A DNA stretch of 64,000 nt from Bacillus altitudinis 41KF2b (GTDB lineage Bacteria; Bacillota; Bacilli; Bacillales; Bacillaceae), in the NCBI RefSeq assembly GCF_000691145.1, contig NZ_ASJC01000001.1:712828-776827 (forward strand). Reading direction: 5' to 3'. The position numbers were made by a program, and so were the translations under genes. Each line of letters begins with the position of its first letter. Within the stretch, counting starts at the first letter, position 1. The notes under the pieces were generated by a model, which saw nothing but the letters and a program-made list of their open reading frames with translations, ran no database searches and was not told the DNA's origin. Shown here piece after piece: positions 9,077 through 19,909 of this stretch.

Positions 9077-9385
9077 ATGGCATTTGGAATTAAAAGAAAG
9101 GATCTACATGCTTGGAAATCAGCTGTTCGGGAAGGGAATGTGGCCTTTTTGACACACTATTGGCTTGATGACCGTTTTCCGCATGCGAATACTGTCACAA
9201 AGGCAGCCTGTCAGGATATGGAGCAATTAATCGCTTGGGGACAAAAGCATGGATTAAAGAAAGAATGGATCCATGTTCGCGAAGGTTTTCCTCATTTTGA
9301 TCTCATTGGTGATTCGCAAAAACGGATTTTGCAAAAAGAGCGGTCATTAGGAAACATTCAGGAGTATGGACTTTATATTGAGTGA
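9077..9385 (+). CDS. yneQ: Conserved hypothetical protein YneQ
   Basis: A 102-residue soluble protein rich in Trp, His and Arg (KRKDLHAWKSAVREG, THYWLDDRFP, GFPHFDLIGD). Length and position after yneP match B. subtilis YneQ. No known domain or catalytic motif is recognised and the function is unknown. It follows yneP almost without a gap and ends at a terminator shared with the convergent yneR. Confidence 0.83.
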   Translation: MAFGIKRKDLHAWKSAVREGNVAFLTHYWLDDRFPHANTVTKAACQDMEQLIAWGQKHGLKKEWIHVREGFPHFDLIGDSQKRILQKERSLGNIQEYGLYIE

Positions 9386-9388
9386 TAA

Positions 9389-9426
9389 ACAAAAAAGATA
9401 CCCGAGGGATGAGGTATCTTTTTTGT
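9389..9426. terminator. Bidirectional terminator, yneQ/yneR
   Basis: AAAAGATACC/GGTATCTTTT with A tracts before and T tracts after, placed between convergent genes. Confidence 0.88.
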
Positions 9427-9714
9427 TTATTCATAATGAAATTCTGGTTCTTTCACGGACTCGTTATAATCAATATGCAGATCATGGTTGTCAAAATACC
9501 AAATATCACTTTCTTCCACAAAGAAAGTAATGCCTTCTACTTCAGCGGTTGCGCCGGCATTTTGAGGTTCATCTTTTGCGACGCCGAGAGAAAAGCCTTT
9601 TTGTACATTACTGCACCCGCCATATCTGACAAAAAAGCGAACATGATCACCTTTTTCTAAATCCAGTTCATTCTTGTACCAATTGAGTGCATCATCTTTT
9701 ATCGTTAATTTCAA
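9427..9714 (-). CDS. yneR: HesB/IscA-like protein YneR
   Basis: A 95-residue protein of the HesB/YadR/YfhF family with the core FFVRYGGCSNVQKGFSLG and the acidic ending. The family is related to A-type Fe-S carriers, but this branch lacks the paired C-terminal CXC cysteines of IscA, so a carrier role is doubtful. It lies between yneQ and plsY in the B. subtilis order, in its own transcription unit on the minus strand. Confidence 0.87.
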   Translation of the reverse strand: MKLTIKDDALNWYKNELDLEKGDHVRFFVRYGGCSNVQKGFSLGVAKDEPQNAGATAEVEGITFFVEESDIWYFDNHDLHIDYNESVKEPEFHYE

Positions 9715-9739
9715 TGTGATCGCCCCTTTTTGAAGTCAT

Positions 9740-9770
9740 GCTGTTTTTAAATGCAGGATGCAAAAACAGC
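9740..9770. other. Hairpin between plsY and yneR
   Basis: GCTGTTTTT/AAAAACAGC with an inner TGCA/TGCA pairing. A T-rich tract follows only on the + strand, so its role as plsY terminator on the minus strand is doubtful. Confidence 0.4.
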
Positions 9771-9810
9771 TTTTCTTTACTTTTACCACATATTTAAATT
9801 GATGAAACGG

Positions 9811-10398
9811 CTAAAGCCATTTGATTTTCGGTTCAGTTTTGTTGAGAATTCGTTTGAGGTTGGCGATGTGTCTGAAGATCACAAAGCCAGCAAGAACAGC
9901 AACAACAATAATTAAAAATAGATCTTGGGTGAATATGCTGTAAATGAATGTGTAGATCCCAGTCAGCATAGATGATAATGAAACATATTTACTAATGTAT
10001 AAAAATAAGAAAAAAGCAGCGATCATCGTGATAAATAAGAACGGGGCATAAAATAACAGCACGCCGCCTGATGTAGCGACCGCTTTTCCCCCTTTAAATT
10101 TTGCAAAGACAGGAAAGCTGTGACCGATAACAGCAGCAACTCCTGCTAATAAGGGATGAATGTCCAGTTGCATGAAAAACGGTAAAGCCGAAGCAAGAGT
10201 CCCCTTTAAAATATCAGCTGTGATAACGATGGATCCTGCTTTCACACCTAGTGTACGGAATGCATTCGTCGCACCTAGGTTCCCGCTGCCATGTTCACGG
10301 ATATCGATTCCCTTTGCAGCTTTCCCGACAATGAGACCTGATGGAATACTGCCGAGAAGATAAGCCAAAATAAACATCAAAGCAATTAACATCTGCAT
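9811..10398 (-). CDS. plsY: Glycerol-3-phosphate acyltransferase PlsY
   Basis: A 195-residue integral membrane enzyme that transfers the acyl group from acyl-phosphate to glycerol 3-phosphate, the first step of phospholipid synthesis together with PlsX. The conserved loops are visible: [12 protein letters not shown] near the N terminus, [13 protein letters not shown] (active-site loop), and [18 protein letters not shown] (phosphate/glycerol loop). The start ATG follows AAGGAGTTATGC. It is divergent from yneT. Confidence 0.96.
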   Translation of the reverse strand: MQMLIALMFILAYLLGSIPSGLIVGKAAKGIDIREHGSGNLGATNAFRTLGVKAGSIVITADILKGTLASALPFFMQLDIHPLLAGVAAVIGHSFPVFAKFKGGKAVATSGGVLLFYAPFLFITMIAAFFLFLYISKYVSLSSMLTGIYTFIYSIFTQDLFLIIVVAVLAGFVIFRHIANLKRILNKTEPKIKWL

Positions 10399-10547
10399 AA
10401 CTCCTTTATATTCTCCCTCTTGTCTTACATTTTAACATGATCTTATGAAAAACATGGCGATCTTTTTTTGAAAAAAAACGATGGCCGATGAATTCAGCTT
10501 TGTTTTTAACAAGAAATTCGCTAAAATAGAAGAAAAGGAGTGTCTGG

Positions 10548-10961
10548 ATGAATCATCCTTCAAAACAAGAAATTGGGCGTATATTAAAAAGCAGTAAGCG
10601 AATTGCAGTTGTAGGTTTGTCAGATCAGCCGCACCGAACGTCCTATATGGTTTCAAAAGCCATGCAAGATGCCGGTTATGACATCATTCCTGTCAATCCA
10701 ACGATTGATGAAGCACTTGGGGTAAAAGCGGTCGCCTCTTTAAAAGACATAAAAGAGCCTGTTGATATCGTCAATGTCTTTAGACGTTCTGAGTTTTTGC
10801 CTGAGGTGGCGAAAGAATTTCTTGAAATAGACGCACCTGTTTTTTGGGCGCAGCAAGGCGTATATCATGAAGAGGCAAAAAGGCTGATTGAGGAAAATGG
10901 CAAGGTCGCCATCATGGACTTATGTATCAAAGTGGCTCATGCGATGACAAAAACTCATTAA
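10548..10961 (+). CDS. yneT: CoA-binding protein YneT
   Basis: A 137-residue CoA_binding_2 protein with a Rossmann fold: N-terminal strand IAVVGLSDQPHRTSY, then IIPVNPTIDEALG and VFWAQQGVYHEEA. Members resemble the CoA-binding domain of succinyl-CoA synthetase; the physiological role is unknown. The start ATG follows AAAAGGAGTGTCTGG. It lies between plsY and parE as in B. subtilis. Confidence 0.88.
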   Translation: MNHPSKQEIGRILKSSKRIAVVGLSDQPHRTSYMVSKAMQDAGYDIIPVNPTIDEALGVKAVASLKDIKEPVDIVNVFRRSEFLPEVAKEFLEIDAPVFWAQQGVYHEEAKRLIEENGKVAIMDLCIKVAHAMTKTH

Positions 10962-10967
10962 ATCGTC

Positions 10968-11003
10968 AAAAATCCTTGGTTTTTCAAGGATTTTTGCTTT
11001 TTT
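10968..11003 (+). terminator. Terminator of yneT
   Basis: AAAATCCTTG/CAAGGATTTT hairpin followed by TGCTTTTTTG. Confidence 0.88.
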
Positions 11004-11108
11004 GTTGCAGAAATATATTTGCGATTCTAGAAGAAAGCGATAAAATAAGGCGACAGGGACCTATCGGTGACCTTGCATATCGAGAAAAAGAGCGATAAGA
11101 TAAATTTA

Positions 11109-11179
11109 GAACATTTGTTCTGTTTTGCTAAAACCATCATATGATTGCATTTGGCTTATGAAACAGTCTTGTTTATAAT
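11109..11179 (+). promoter_or_regulatory. LexA-type box and promoter upstream of parE
   Basis: GAACATTTGTTC (11109-11120) is an exact GAAC-N4-GTTC LexA (DinR) box. Downstream lies a good sigma-A promoter: TTGGCT (11151-11156), 17-bp spacer, TATAAT (11174-11179). The box ends 30 bp upstream of this -35, so it may act on another start or by looping. Topoisomerase IV has been placed in the B. subtilis LexA regulon, as far as I recall. The rest of the 415-bp gap before parE holds no convincing gene. Confidence 0.68.
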
Positions 11180-11376
11180 GGACTTCTAGTTCTGATTGCA
11201 GAATGTAGAACATTCTCATAACCGTGCAAAAGAGCATGTATCGCTGAATCACACATGCATGGTGATGATGCAGCTTATTAAAGTGGACAGTAATGAGCAG
11301 CATGATCATCATTAAAATCTAGAGAGATCATTGATGATTAGCCGGTTATGTTTGTTAGTGAAAGGGGATTAAGCAT

Positions 11377-13344
11377 TTGGTTAAAAAGCAGCAAGTAGAT
11401 TATAACGATGATTCTATTCAGGTGCTAGAGGGGCTTGAAGCCGTCCGTAAACGCCCAGGGATGTATATTGGATCGACGGATTCACGCGGTCTTCATCACC
11501 TTGTCTATGAGATTGTAGATAACTCTGTCGATGAAGTGCTCGCTGGCCATGGAGATCATATCATTGTCAAAATACATAAAGATAACAGCATTTCCGTCCA
11601 AGATAAAGGGCGCGGAATGCCTACTGGTATGCATAAGCTTGGAAAACCGACACCAGAAATCATTTTAACGGTCCTGCACGCAGGCGGAAAATTTGGTCAA
11701 GGTGGTTATAAAACAAGTGGTGGACTTCACGGAGTTGGGGCGTCCGTTGTGAACGCACTTTCAGAGTGGCTCACCGTGACGATAGAACGCGATGGATTTA
11801 TTTATCACCAGCGCTTTGAACATGGCGGAAAGCCAGTCACATCACTTGAAAAAATCGGGAAAACTAAAAAGACCGGTACACTGATTCATTTTAAGCCAGA
11901 TCCAACGATGTTCAGTGTCACCACCTATAATTTTGATACATTATCAGAGCGTTTAAGAGAATCAGCCTTTTTATTAAAAGGGCTAAAAATAGAGCTGATT
12001 GATGAGCGCCATAATGTGCAGGAAACCTTTTATTATGAGACAGGTATTGAAGCGTTCGTTGCTTATTTAAACGAGGAAAAGGATGTACTTAGTGAAGTCG
12101 TTTCGTTTGAAGGCGAACATCAGTCCATTGAAGTCGATTTTGCCTTTCAATTTAACGACGGATATTCAGAAAATATTTTGTCGTTCGTCAATAACGTAAG
12201 AACCAAAGATGGCGGTACGCATGAGTCTGGTGCAAAAACGGCCATGACGAGAGCCTTTAATGAATATGCACGCAAAGTGACCCTTTTAAAAGAAAAAGAC
12301 AAAAATTTAGAAGGTACAGATATTCGTGAAGGCCTGTCAGCTGTTATTTCTGTCAGAATTCCTGAAGAACTTCTTCAATTTGAAGGACAAACAAAAGGAA
12401 AGCTTGGAACGAGTGAGGCAAGGTCAGCTGTTGATGCCGTGATTTCTGAAAAATTGGCTTATTTTCTTGAAGAAAACCGCGAAACGGCGACACTGCTTGT
12501 GAAAAAAGCGATTAAAGCGCAGCAGGCAAGAGAAGCGGCTAGAAAAGCAAGAGAAGAAGCAAGGAGCGGCAAGAAACGGAAAAAATCTGAAGCAACACTC
12601 AGCGGAAAATTAACACCTGCTCAATCTAGAAACCCGGCAAGAAATGAACTGTATCTAGTAGAGGGCGACTCTGCTGGTGGATCAGCCAAGCAAGGACGTG
12701 ATCGAAAATTCCAAGCGGTGCTGCCGCTTCGAGGAAAGGTCATTAATACAGAGAAAGCAAAGCTTGCGGATATTTTCAAAAACGAAGAAATCAACACCAT
12801 TATCCATGCCATTGGCGGCGGGGTTGGTGTCGATTTTAATGTAGAAGACATCAATTATGACAAAATTGTCATCATGACAGATGCTGATACAGATGGCGCG
12901 CATATTCAGGTTCTATTGCTTACATTCTTCTACCGCTATATGAAGCCGCTGATTGAGCATGGCAAAGTATTCATTGCCCTTCCGCCTTTATATAAAGTTA
13001 GCAAAGGCTCAGGGAAGAAAGAAGTCATTGAATATGCTTGGTCTGATGAAGAAATGGATGATGTACTAAAGAAAGTTGGAAAAGGATATACGATTCAACG
13101 CTATAAAGGTTTAGGTGAAATGAATGCCGACCAGCTATGGGAAACGACAATGAATCCAGAGTCGAGAACGCTTGTCAGGGTGAAGATCGATGATGCTGCA
13201 CGGGTGGAGCGCCGCGTCACGACACTGATGGGTGACAAAGTAGAACCACGCCGTAAATGGATTGAAAAGAATGTCGCCTTTGGACTTGATGAGGAAAGCA
13301 ACATTCTTGAAAATGAAAACTTGTCGCTAGCTGAGGAGGTTTAA
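11377..13344 (+). CDS. parE: DNA topoisomerase IV subunit B
   Basis: The 655-residue ATPase subunit of topoisomerase IV, which decatenates daughter chromosomes. Visible are the GHKL ATP site ([28 protein letters not shown]), the transducer, and the Toprim motifs EGDSAGGSA and DADTDGAH, with the QRYKGLGEM motif near the C terminus. The TTG start at 11377 gives the family N terminus, with AAAGGGGAT upstream. The stop is 2 bp from the parC ATG, whose ribosome binding site lies within the last parE codons, so the subunits are translationally coupled. Confidence 0.97.
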   Translation: MVKKQQVDYNDDSIQVLEGLEAVRKRPGMYIGSTDSRGLHHLVYEIVDNSVDEVLAGHGDHIIVKIHKDNSISVQDKGRGMPTGMHKLGKPTPEIILTVLHAGGKFGQGGYKTSGGLHGVGASVVNALSEWLTVTIERDGFIYHQRFEHGGKPVTSLEKIGKTKKTGTLIHFKPDPTMFSVTTYNFDTLSERLRESAFLLKGLKIELIDERHNVQETFYYETGIEAFVAYLNEEKDVLSEVVSFEGEHQSIEVDFAFQFNDGYSENILSFVNNVRTKDGGTHESGAKTAMTRAFNEYARKVTLLKEKDKNLEGTDIREGLSAVISVRIPEELLQFEGQTKGKLGTSEARSAVDAVISEKLAYFLEENRETATLLVKKAIKAQQAREAARKAREEARSGKKRKKSEATLSGKLTPAQSRNPARNELYLVEGDSAGGSAKQGRDRKFQAVLPLRGKVINTEKAKLADIFKNEEINTIIHAIGGGVGVDFNVEDINYDKIVIMTDADTDGAHIQVLLLTFFYRYMKPLIEHGKVFIALPPLYKVSKGSGKKEVIEYAWSDEEMDDVLKKVGKGYTIQRYKGLGEMNADQLWETTMNPESRTLVRVKIDDAARVERRVTTLMGDKVEPRRKWIEKNVAFGLDEESNILENENLSLAEEV

Positions 13345-13346
13345 AC

Positions 13347-15788
13347 ATGGCACAACAAGAACGATTTCATGATTTACCGTTAGAAGAAGTGATTGGGGAC
13401 CGTTTTGGTCGCTATAGTAAATATATTATCCAAGATCGTGCACTTCCAGATGCACGTGATGGATTAAAGCCTGTACAACGAAGAATTTTATATGCAATGT
13501 ATGCGGAAGGAAATACACAAGATAAAAACTTCCGTAAAGCTGCCAAAACAGTCGGTAACGTCATTGGTAACTATCATCCGCATGGTGATTCTTCTGTTTA
13601 TGAAGCAATGGTGAGAATGAGCCAGGATTGGAAAGTGCGAAATGTGCTGATTGAGATGCATGGAAATAACGGGAGTATCGACGGAGATCCTCCTGCTGCC
13701 ATGCGTTATACGGAAGCAAGGCTTTCTGCAATTGCATCAGAGCTTTTAAAAGACCTCGACAAGGAGACGGTCGAATTTGTCGCGAACTTTGATGATACAA
13801 GCAAAGAGCCTGTTGTCTTACCAGCGATGTTTCCCAACCTTCTTGTGAACGGGTCAACAGGGATTTCAGCCGGTTATGCGACTGATATTCCACCGCACCA
13901 CCTAGGAGAAGTGATTGATGGCGTGATTAAGCGAATTGAACAGCCGCATTGTACGGTTGAAGATTTAATGACAGTCATCAAAGGGCCTGATTTCCCAACA
14001 GGCGGGATCATTCAAGGTGTGGATGGAATTAAGAAGGCATATGAAACAGGAAAAGGAAAGATTATGATTCGCGGAAAAGCGGAGATTGAAACCATCCGCG
14101 GTGGACGCCAGCAAATCGTGATCACAGAAATTCCTTATGAAGTGAATAAGGCCAATCTTGTCAAAAAGATGGACGAGTTCCGCATTGAAAGAAAAGTAGA
14201 AGGGATTTCTGAAGTTCGGGATGAGACGGACCGTACCGGCCTTCGGATTGTTGTAGAGCTGAAAAAAGAAGCGGATGCGAATGGTGTCTTGAATTTCTTA
14301 TATAAAAATTCTGATCTGCAAATCCCTTATAACTTTAATATGGTCGCGATACATAACAGAAGACCGACTTTAATGACGCTTACAACTGTACTAGACGCTT
14401 ACATTGCTCATCAAAAAGAAGTGATGACTAACCGCTCAGCATACGAGCTTCGAAAAGCAAAAGAACGTCATCATATTGTAGATGGGTTAATTAAAGCTCT
14501 TTCCATTTTAGATGAAGTCATTGCGACGATCCGTTCGTCTAATGATAAGCGTGATGCGAAAAACAATTTGATGGAGAAATATGATTTTACAGAAGCACAA
14601 TCAGAAGCGATTGTTTCTCTCCAGTTATATCGTTTAACAAATACAGATATCACTCAACTAAGAGACGAAGCAAGAGAGCTTGACGTGCGAATTGCAGAAC
14701 TTGAAGACATTTTAGCGAATGAGAAAAAGCTGTTTAAAGTCATTACGAACAACTTGAAGAAGTTGAAAAAGACGTATGCTGATGAAAGACGATCTGTTAT
14801 TGAGGAAAAAATTGAAGAAATTAAGATTAACCTTGAAGTGATGATCGCATCAGAGGACGTGTACGTCACAGTCACAAAAGATGGATACATCAAACGGACA
14901 AGCCAGCGTTCCTATGCTGCATCAAACGGTAAGGACTTCGGTATGAAGGATACAGACCGACTGATTCACCAGTTTGAAATGAATACAACAGATGTTCTTC
15001 TGCTCTTTACGAATAAAGGGAGCTATATTTACTGTCCAGTTCATCAGCTGCCAGATATACGCTGGAAAGACATGGGGCAGCATATTACGAATATTATTTC
15101 GATTGATCGCGATGAATCCATTCAAAAAGCGATCCCAATTAAAGAATTCGATGAATCATCGTATCTCTTGTTCTTCACAAAAGGCGGTATGGTGAAGAAA
15201 ACAGAGCTTCTCCAATATAAAGCGCAGCGCTATTCAAAACCGCTTGTCGCCTTGAATTTAAAAGGTGATGATGAACTTGTAGATGTTCATGTCACAACAG
15301 GTCAGCAAGAATTGTTTATTGCAACGAAAAATGGCTATGGATTATGGTTTGATGAAGAAGAAGTGAGTGTGGTCGGTCCGAGAGCGGCTGGTGTGAAAGG
15401 CATCAATTTAAAGGACGGAGACGAGGTGGTCTCTGGACAAATGATTGATCCGAAGAACAATGTGCTTGTTCTCACGACACAAAGAGGTGCTGTGAAGCGG
15501 ATGAACCTCTCTGAATTTGATAAGACATCAAGAGCAAAACGTGGAGTGATCATGCTAAGAGAATTAAAGAAAAACCCTCACAGAATTGTTGCTGTGATTG
15601 CTGCTTCACTGCACGATACACTTGAGATTGATACGGAAAAGGGTGCCACGATCCCGCTCGATATTTCCACACTAAGAGCAAATGATCGTTATAGCAATGG
15701 ATCGTTTATTTTAGATGAGGAAGAGCAGGGAGAAGTAACTCAAGTTCTTTTATCACCTGCTGCATCTGACCAAGATGACAATAAATAA
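13347..15788 (+). CDS. parC: DNA topoisomerase IV subunit A
   Basis: An 813-residue subunit carrying the breakage-reunion domain. The catalytic tyrosine is Y121 in [10 protein letters not shown], and the quinolone-determining region reads [12 protein letters not shown], the sensitive (wild-type) form at the usual Ser and Glu positions. The C-terminal half is a beta-pinwheel DNA-wrapping domain with repeated strands such as GVIMLRELK. It forms an A2B2 complex with ParE. A GC-rich terminator follows. Confidence 0.97.
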   Translation: MAQQERFHDLPLEEVIGDRFGRYSKYIIQDRALPDARDGLKPVQRRILYAMYAEGNTQDKNFRKAAKTVGNVIGNYHPHGDSSVYEAMVRMSQDWKVRNVLIEMHGNNGSIDGDPPAAMRYTEARLSAIASELLKDLDKETVEFVANFDDTSKEPVVLPAMFPNLLVNGSTGISAGYATDIPPHHLGEVIDGVIKRIEQPHCTVEDLMTVIKGPDFPTGGIIQGVDGIKKAYETGKGKIMIRGKAEIETIRGGRQQIVITEIPYEVNKANLVKKMDEFRIERKVEGISEVRDETDRTGLRIVVELKKEADANGVLNFLYKNSDLQIPYNFNMVAIHNRRPTLMTLTTVLDAYIAHQKEVMTNRSAYELRKAKERHHIVDGLIKALSILDEVIATIRSSNDKRDAKNNLMEKYDFTEAQSEAIVSLQLYRLTNTDITQLRDEARELDVRIAELEDILANEKKLFKVITNNLKKLKKTYADERRSVIEEKIEEIKINLEVMIASEDVYVTVTKDGYIKRTSQRSYAASNGKDFGMKDTDRLIHQFEMNTTDVLLLFTNKGSYIYCPVHQLPDIRWKDMGQHITNIISIDRDESIQKAIPIKEFDESSYLLFFTKGGMVKKTELLQYKAQRYSKPLVALNLKGDDELVDVHVTTGQQELFIATKNGYGLWFDEEEVSVVGPRAAGVKGINLKDGDEVVSGQMIDPKNNVLVLTTQRGAVKRMNLSEFDKTSRAKRGVIMLRELKKNPHRIVAVIAASLHDTLEIDTEKGATIPLDISTLRANDRYSNGSFILDEEEQGEVTQVLLSPAASDQDDNK

Positions 15789-15798
15789 GCAAAATGAA

Positions 15799-15829
15799 AA
15801 CCCCCTGCGTAAGGCAGGGGGTTTTTTAT
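15799..15829 (+). terminator. Terminator of parEC
   Basis: ACCCCCTGC/GCAGGGGGT stem with a 4-6 nt loop, followed by TTTTTT. Confidence 0.92.
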
Positions 15830-15841
15830 GATGAGGTCAAT

Positions 15842-15967
15842 TTAACTCTCGTGATTGCCAAACATGCTTGTGATGGCATGCACTACTTCAATTCCTTGGT
15901 AAACGAAAAGAGAAAGTGAAGTGACAGAGAACAGACCTAGAATGAATACTCTTAAGAAAAATAACAT
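15842..15967 (-). CDS. Small membrane protein (41 aa)
   Basis: An open frame of 41 residues starting MLFFLRVFILG with one hydrophobic segment (residues about 2-28) and a short polar tail ending GNHES. TTGGGAGG lies 9 nt before the ATG, a good ribosome binding site. It lies just past the parC terminator and shares its direction with the next membrane protein gene. The function is unknown and no family is recognised; support is the ribosome binding site, the clean membrane helix and the position. Confidence 0.55.
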   Translation of the reverse strand: MLFFLRVFILGLFSVTSLSLFVYQGIEVVHAITSMFGNHES

Positions 15968-15996
15968 CGTGTAAAACCTCCCAATTTTTGTTTGAT

Positions 15997-16344
15997 TTAA
16001 ATGGTTGGGTTAACACGAGCTACTCGGAAATTCGAAGACTGGTAGAACACTGCAAGTAAATGCTTCTTTTTCCGGTCAAATCGATCAGTATAAGTGATGC
16101 GTGCAAATCCAGCTGCCATACTGCCAATGACTAGCAGTGCTGTAAATGCCGCAAATACTGCGTTCACATGTTTTTGTTTCTTTTCATCGCCTGCTGTCTG
16201 AACGATTTTCATTTCATGTGATTCTTGATCAGCAACCACCTTTGCATGATGGTATACCTGAACGGAATGAGGCATTGAGAACAAATGAAAACTTGCAAGT
16301 GCTATGAATAAGACTGCTAATTTTAACAGCATATTTTTTTTCAT
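15997..16344 (-). CDS. Hypothetical membrane protein, two segments
   Basis: A 115-residue protein with an N-terminal hydrophobic stretch that may be a signal anchor (about 5-25), a His/Lys-rich extracytoplasmic stretch, a second hydrophobic segment (about residues 60-80) and a basic tail. The ATG at 16344 follows AAGGGGTGAGAAA; an in-frame GTG at 16353 lies inside that ribosome binding site. No family is recognised. It probably shares a transcript with the 41-residue membrane protein gene downstream. Confidence 0.6.
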   Translation of the reverse strand: MKKNMLLKLAVLFIALASFHLFSMPHSVQVYHHAKVVADQESHEMKIVQTAGDEKKQKHVNAVFAAFTALLVIGSMAAGFARITYTDRFDRKKKHLLAVFYQSSNFRVARVNPTI

Positions 16345-16504
16345 TTTTCTCACCCCTTCCTGTTTATTTTCATGATCTTACCACGTTTTCAGTTATTTGA
16401 AAAGTCTTATTTTTTTACTTTCCCTCTTTAAAAAAGCGCTAAACATCAAGACATCTATAGGACTGTTTCACTTCATGAAAGGTTTCAATTTTATTTATTA
16501 AATT

Positions 16505-16541
16505 TAAAAAAAGTACCGAGATCAAAGATCTGGCACTTGTC
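16505..16541 (-). terminator. Terminator of the MFS transporter gene
   Basis: On the minus strand, AGTGCCAGATC and GATCTCGGTACT pair with two mismatches and are followed by TTTTTTT, overlapping the stop codon. Confidence 0.75.
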
Positions 16542-17712
16542 AAAAAGAATGTATTGATGTCGGTTTTGCAACAGCTTTTGTAAAGATTCCTGCAATACAA
16601 ATGGCAAACAGAACAAAAATAAACGCATGAAGCAGACCGACTTGATTGGCGAGCAGTCCTAAAACAGGGGGCCCTGATAGAGAGGCTGTATACCCAGATA
16701 AAGTGACGATACTGACACGTTTGACAGCATAGCGGCTATCATCACCAGCTGCTGAAATGGTCAGCGGGAAGCCTAAGGACGCGCCAAGTCCCCATAAAAA
16801 GATAGATATCATACACACGACGAGTGAAATCTTTAAAATCACCAAGAATAGTCCGGCGGCAGCAGATAAGATCGCGACTCTTAGCAACAGCACCCTGCCA
16901 AAGCGATCAATGAAACGTCCGCTCAGTAATCTGCCACTAATCATCCCGCACAAAAATAATGCATAGATGACCGTACTCATTGAATGAGAAACCTGATAGC
17001 CATCAACCATTGCTAGTGGAATCCAATCATTTGCAGAACCTTCTACAAATGCGAGACATAAGGCAATCATCGCTAATGAGATCGTCCGTTTGTTCAGCCA
17101 TGATGTTTGAGAAGCCTCAACTGATTCTGTCTGCGTCTCATCCGAATCTTTTCCTGTCCCGTGCGGAATAAACCGTGTACAAATCAGGATACTGAGAAAG
17201 AAAAGGAGTGCAATGGTGAGAAGGTGAATGAGGACAGACACACCTAAATAAATAAAGAGAATTCCGGCACCTGCACCAATTAACGTTCCAATACTGAAAG
17301 AAGCATGCAAAATCGGCAGGATCGTTCTCTTGATCTGATACTCAATCTCCGTTCCTTCTAAGTTCATGGCTACATTGCACATACCTGAGCCTGAACCAAA
17401 AAGAAAAAGACCAGCAGTGACAATTAGCGTAGAAGAGAGGGCGGCGCCGATTGCAAGGGTTGAGAATCCAATAAACATCAAAAAAGCGCTGACCACAATC
17501 GCCACTCGGCCGCCTTTTTTGCGAACGAATACATTGGAAAGAATCAGCCCGACAATGGAACCTACAGATAGGCCGAGTAAAATGAGTCCCATTGTGCCTG
17601 TATCTGCTTGCAACAAATCTCTCACTTCTGGTGTTCTTGAAAACCAAGTGGAGATGGAGATCCCAGACATCGTAAAAATAACAATGATCGCTTTATACCA
17701 CTTTAATTTCAT
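16540..17712 (-). CDS. MFS transporter
   Basis: A 390-residue protein with about twelve membrane segments and the MFS loop motif GRLLSGRFIDRFGR between segments 8 and 9 (GGRVAIV occupies the equivalent position in the first half). A charged Thr/Glu-rich loop sits between the halves. It resembles the YbjJ-like branch of bacterial sugar/drug facilitators; the substrate cannot be told. It is divergent from the dehydrogenase/acetyltransferase pair, with 155 bp between the starts, so common regulation is possible. Confidence 0.82.
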   Translation of the reverse strand: MKLKWYKAIIVIFTMSGISISTWFSRTPEVRDLLQADTGTMGLILLGLSVGSIVGLILSNVFVRKKGGRVAIVVSAFLMFIGFSTLAIGAALSSTLIVTAGLFLFGSGSGMCNVAMNLEGTEIEYQIKRTILPILHASFSIGTLIGAGAGILFIYLGVSVLIHLLTIALLFFLSILICTRFIPHGTGKDSDETQTESVEASQTSWLNKRTISLAMIALCLAFVEGSANDWIPLAMVDGYQVSHSMSTVIYALFLCGMISGRLLSGRFIDRFGRVLLLRVAILSAAAGLFLVILKISLVVCMISIFLWGLGASLGFPLTISAAGDDSRYAVKRVSIVTLSGYTASLSGPPVLGLLANQVGLLHAFIFVLFAICIAGIFTKAVAKPTSIHSF

Positions 17713-17867
17713 CTAATCCCTCATATCTATGTAGTCATACAGAACAAATCTACTCGATTATAAATGAGACTTCCTGATTCGTAAATAACATGAGGGAGGA
17801 TCATCATGAAGAAAATATTCCAACTTCATCATTCTTTGATAGAATAAAGACAAAAGGGGCGATACAT

Positions 17868-18953
17868 ATGTCATATCGAATAGGTGTTTTAAAGGGAGAC
17901 GGGATTGGACCGGAAATTGTTAATTCTAGTATGCGTATTTTAAAGACAGCGCTGTCACAGTTCAATGAACCATTTGTGGAATTTGTAGAGTGTCCTATCG
18001 GTGCTGAAGCCATTCATTCTCATCAAGATCCAGTGCCAGCATCTACAATAGCCGTCTTGAAAAAATGCCATGGCTGGATATTAGGACCTCATGATTCAGC
18101 TTCATATCCTGATCTATTGAAAGAAAGAAGAAATCCAAGTGGAGAACTGCGTCATACATTTGATTTATTTGCAAATATTCGTCCATCGCAATCGCTGCCA
18201 GGTGTGAAAAGCGTTGCCAGTGGTGTCGACCTTGTCATTTTTCGAGAAAATACAGAAGGCTTTTATCCAGACCGGAATATGTATCAGGGGACAGGAGAGT
18301 GGATGATTACACCAGATGTCGCCATATCTACAGGTGTGTTTACAAAAAAAGCAATTACCCGTATTGCCCACGCAGCCTTTCAACGTGCAGTGGAGAGGAG
18401 GGGGAAAGTCACCATTGTTCATAAAGCGAACGTGATCAAATTAGGATCTGGCTTGTTTTTACGAACATGTCAAGAGGTAGCGAAAGCATATCCGCAAGTG
18501 GAGGTTGAGGATATTCATATTGATGCGATGGCTGCTCATTTAGTGAGACGTGCAGGTGATTTTGATGTGATTGTGACAGAAAATATGTTTGGCGACATAT
18601 TATCTGATCTTGCAGGGGAACTAGTCGGCAGTTTAGGAATGGCACCCTCATTAAATTGTAACGAAAATCAAGCGATGGCACAGGCGGCACATGGTTCTGC
18701 ACCGGATATTGCTGGTCAAAATATCGCCAATCCAATGGGCATGATTCTTTCTACAGTGATGCTTTGTAACTGGCTACATGTGAAATATCAAGATGAAAGA
18801 TTAAAACAGACAGCCAGTCTGATCGAACATACTCTTGGTGAGACCTTAAAAAAGAACTTGAAAACGAAGGATTTAGGAGGAAATGAGACGACGACACAAT
18901 TCACCGAGGCATTCATTCAAACGATGAATGAAGTTTCAATAAAAGGGAGATGA
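17868..18953 (+). CDS. Isocitrate/isopropylmalate-type dehydrogenase
   Basis: A 361-residue beta-decarboxylating dehydrogenase that oxidises a 2-hydroxy acid with NAD(P) and loses CO2. Visible are the N-terminal GDGIGPEI, the substrate loop with [12 protein letters not shown] and [10 protein letters not shown], the catalytic Lys in [10 protein letters not shown], the metal-binding Asp cluster ([10 protein letters not shown]) and the cofactor loop HGSAPDIAG. The chromosomal leuB and icd have other contexts, so this is a paralogue, perhaps acting on tartrate, malate or homoisocitrate-like acids (inferred). The ATG at 17868 follows AAAGGGGCG. The next gene overlaps or abuts its stop. Confidence 0.85.
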   Translation: MSYRIGVLKGDGIGPEIVNSSMRILKTALSQFNEPFVEFVECPIGAEAIHSHQDPVPASTIAVLKKCHGWILGPHDSASYPDLLKERRNPSGELRHTFDLFANIRPSQSLPGVKSVASGVDLVIFRENTEGFYPDRNMYQGTGEWMITPDVAISTGVFTKKAITRIAHAAFQRAVERRGKVTIVHKANVIKLGSGLFLRTCQEVAKAYPQVEVEDIHIDAMAAHLVRRAGDFDVIVTENMFGDILSDLAGELVGSLGMAPSLNCNENQAMAQAAHGSAPDIAGQNIANPMGMILSTVMLCNWLHVKYQDERLKQTASLIEHTLGETLKKNLKTKDLGGNETTTQFTEAFIQTMNEVSIKGR

Positions 18954-18955
18954 AC

Positions 18956-19510
18956 ATGAAAACAGAAAAAGAAAAGATGATCAAGGGAGAATACTATCAC
19001 CCAAATGACCACACATTGATGGCAGATCGAGCAAAAGCGCGACAATTGACATTTGCCTATCAGCAAACAAATGAGCCATCACAGAGAATGGCCATTTTAA
19101 AGGAGCTTTTAGGCGCTTGCGGAGAAGATGTGGTGTTTGAAGGCAGAATACAATGTGATTATGGATACAATATCGAGGTTGGTGAGCATTTTTTTGCGAA
19201 TTTTGATGCTGTGTTATTAGATGTTTGCAAGATTACAATTGGAGATCATTGTTTGTTAGGTCCGAATGTACATATATATACAGCTGGACATCCGTTAAAT
19301 CCGGAAGAACGTCAAACAGGTATTGAATTCGGCAAACCAGTTACAATTGGACATCATGTATGGATTGGCGGCGGTGCCATTATCAATCCAGGTGTGACAA
19401 TCGGAGATTATGCTGTCATTGCATCAGGATCCGTTGTGACAAAAGATGTTCCGTCAAATGTGATTGTTGGCGGGAATCCTGCAAAAATCTTAAAACATTT
19501 AGAGGAATGA
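18956..19510 (+). CDS. maa: Maltose O-acetyltransferase family protein
   Basis: A 184-residue left-handed beta-helix acetyltransferase with an N-terminal Mac domain ([18 protein letters not shown]) and hexapeptide repeats ending [23 protein letters not shown]. Members acetylate maltose, glucose or similar sugars from acetyl-CoA. The catalytic His lies in [13 protein letters not shown]. An ATG at 18950 would overlap the upstream stop (ATGA), but the ATG at 18956 is better spaced from AAAAGGGAG. B. subtilis Maa is the likely relative; substrate is inferred. Confidence 0.85.
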   Translation: MKTEKEKMIKGEYYHPNDHTLMADRAKARQLTFAYQQTNEPSQRMAILKELLGACGEDVVFEGRIQCDYGYNIEVGEHFFANFDAVLLDVCKITIGDHCLLGPNVHIYTAGHPLNPEERQTGIEFGKPVTIGHHVWIGGGAIINPGVTIGDYAVIASGSVVTKDVPSNVIVGGNPAKILKHLEE

Positions 19511-19512
19511 AA

Positions 19513-19552
19513 ATCTGACGAATCAACCGTTGGATTTTCATTTTTTATTTTA
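19513..19552 (+). terminator. Terminator after maa
   Basis: GAAAATC and GATTTTC pair across a 15-nt loop, followed by ATTTTTTATTTT. The AT-rich 440 bp that follow, up to the small frames before the DUF421 gene, hold no convincing feature. Confidence 0.7.
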
Positions 19553-19585
<33 letters not shown>

Positions 19586-19602
19586 AAAGAAAATTCAATT
19601 GT

Positions 19603-19638
<36 letters not shown>

Positions 19639-19909
19639 AAAGAAAATATAAAGGTGAATTTAGATCAATTATTTTATACCCATCTTTCTATACATGTTTC
19701 CAATGATAATTACGTCTTTTACTTGCTTGAACAGCTCCCTTGTCTCTATGACAAAAATTCAATCATGTTCTTTCCTCCCATCAGTGGTCTTCATTATCAA
19801 AGTTTATTTACATGAAAATCTGTATCAATTTACCATGATAAAAAAACGTTCTAACCATAAAATAAGAACTCTCCTTACCATTATCCAAAAAGTTAAGAAA
19901 GGTTGTTGA

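Noticed and set aside
9382..9660. Plus-strand frame across yneR
   Set aside because: It is the antisense shadow of yneR and overlaps a terminator.
11106..11312. Minus-strand open frame of 68 codons upstream of parE
   Set aside because: It has no ribosome binding site, an unusual His/Met-rich composition, and lies over the parE promoter and LexA box.
19694..19909. Open frame of 71 codons before the DUF421 gene
   Set aside because: No ribosome binding site, AT-rich low-complexity composition and no family resemblance.
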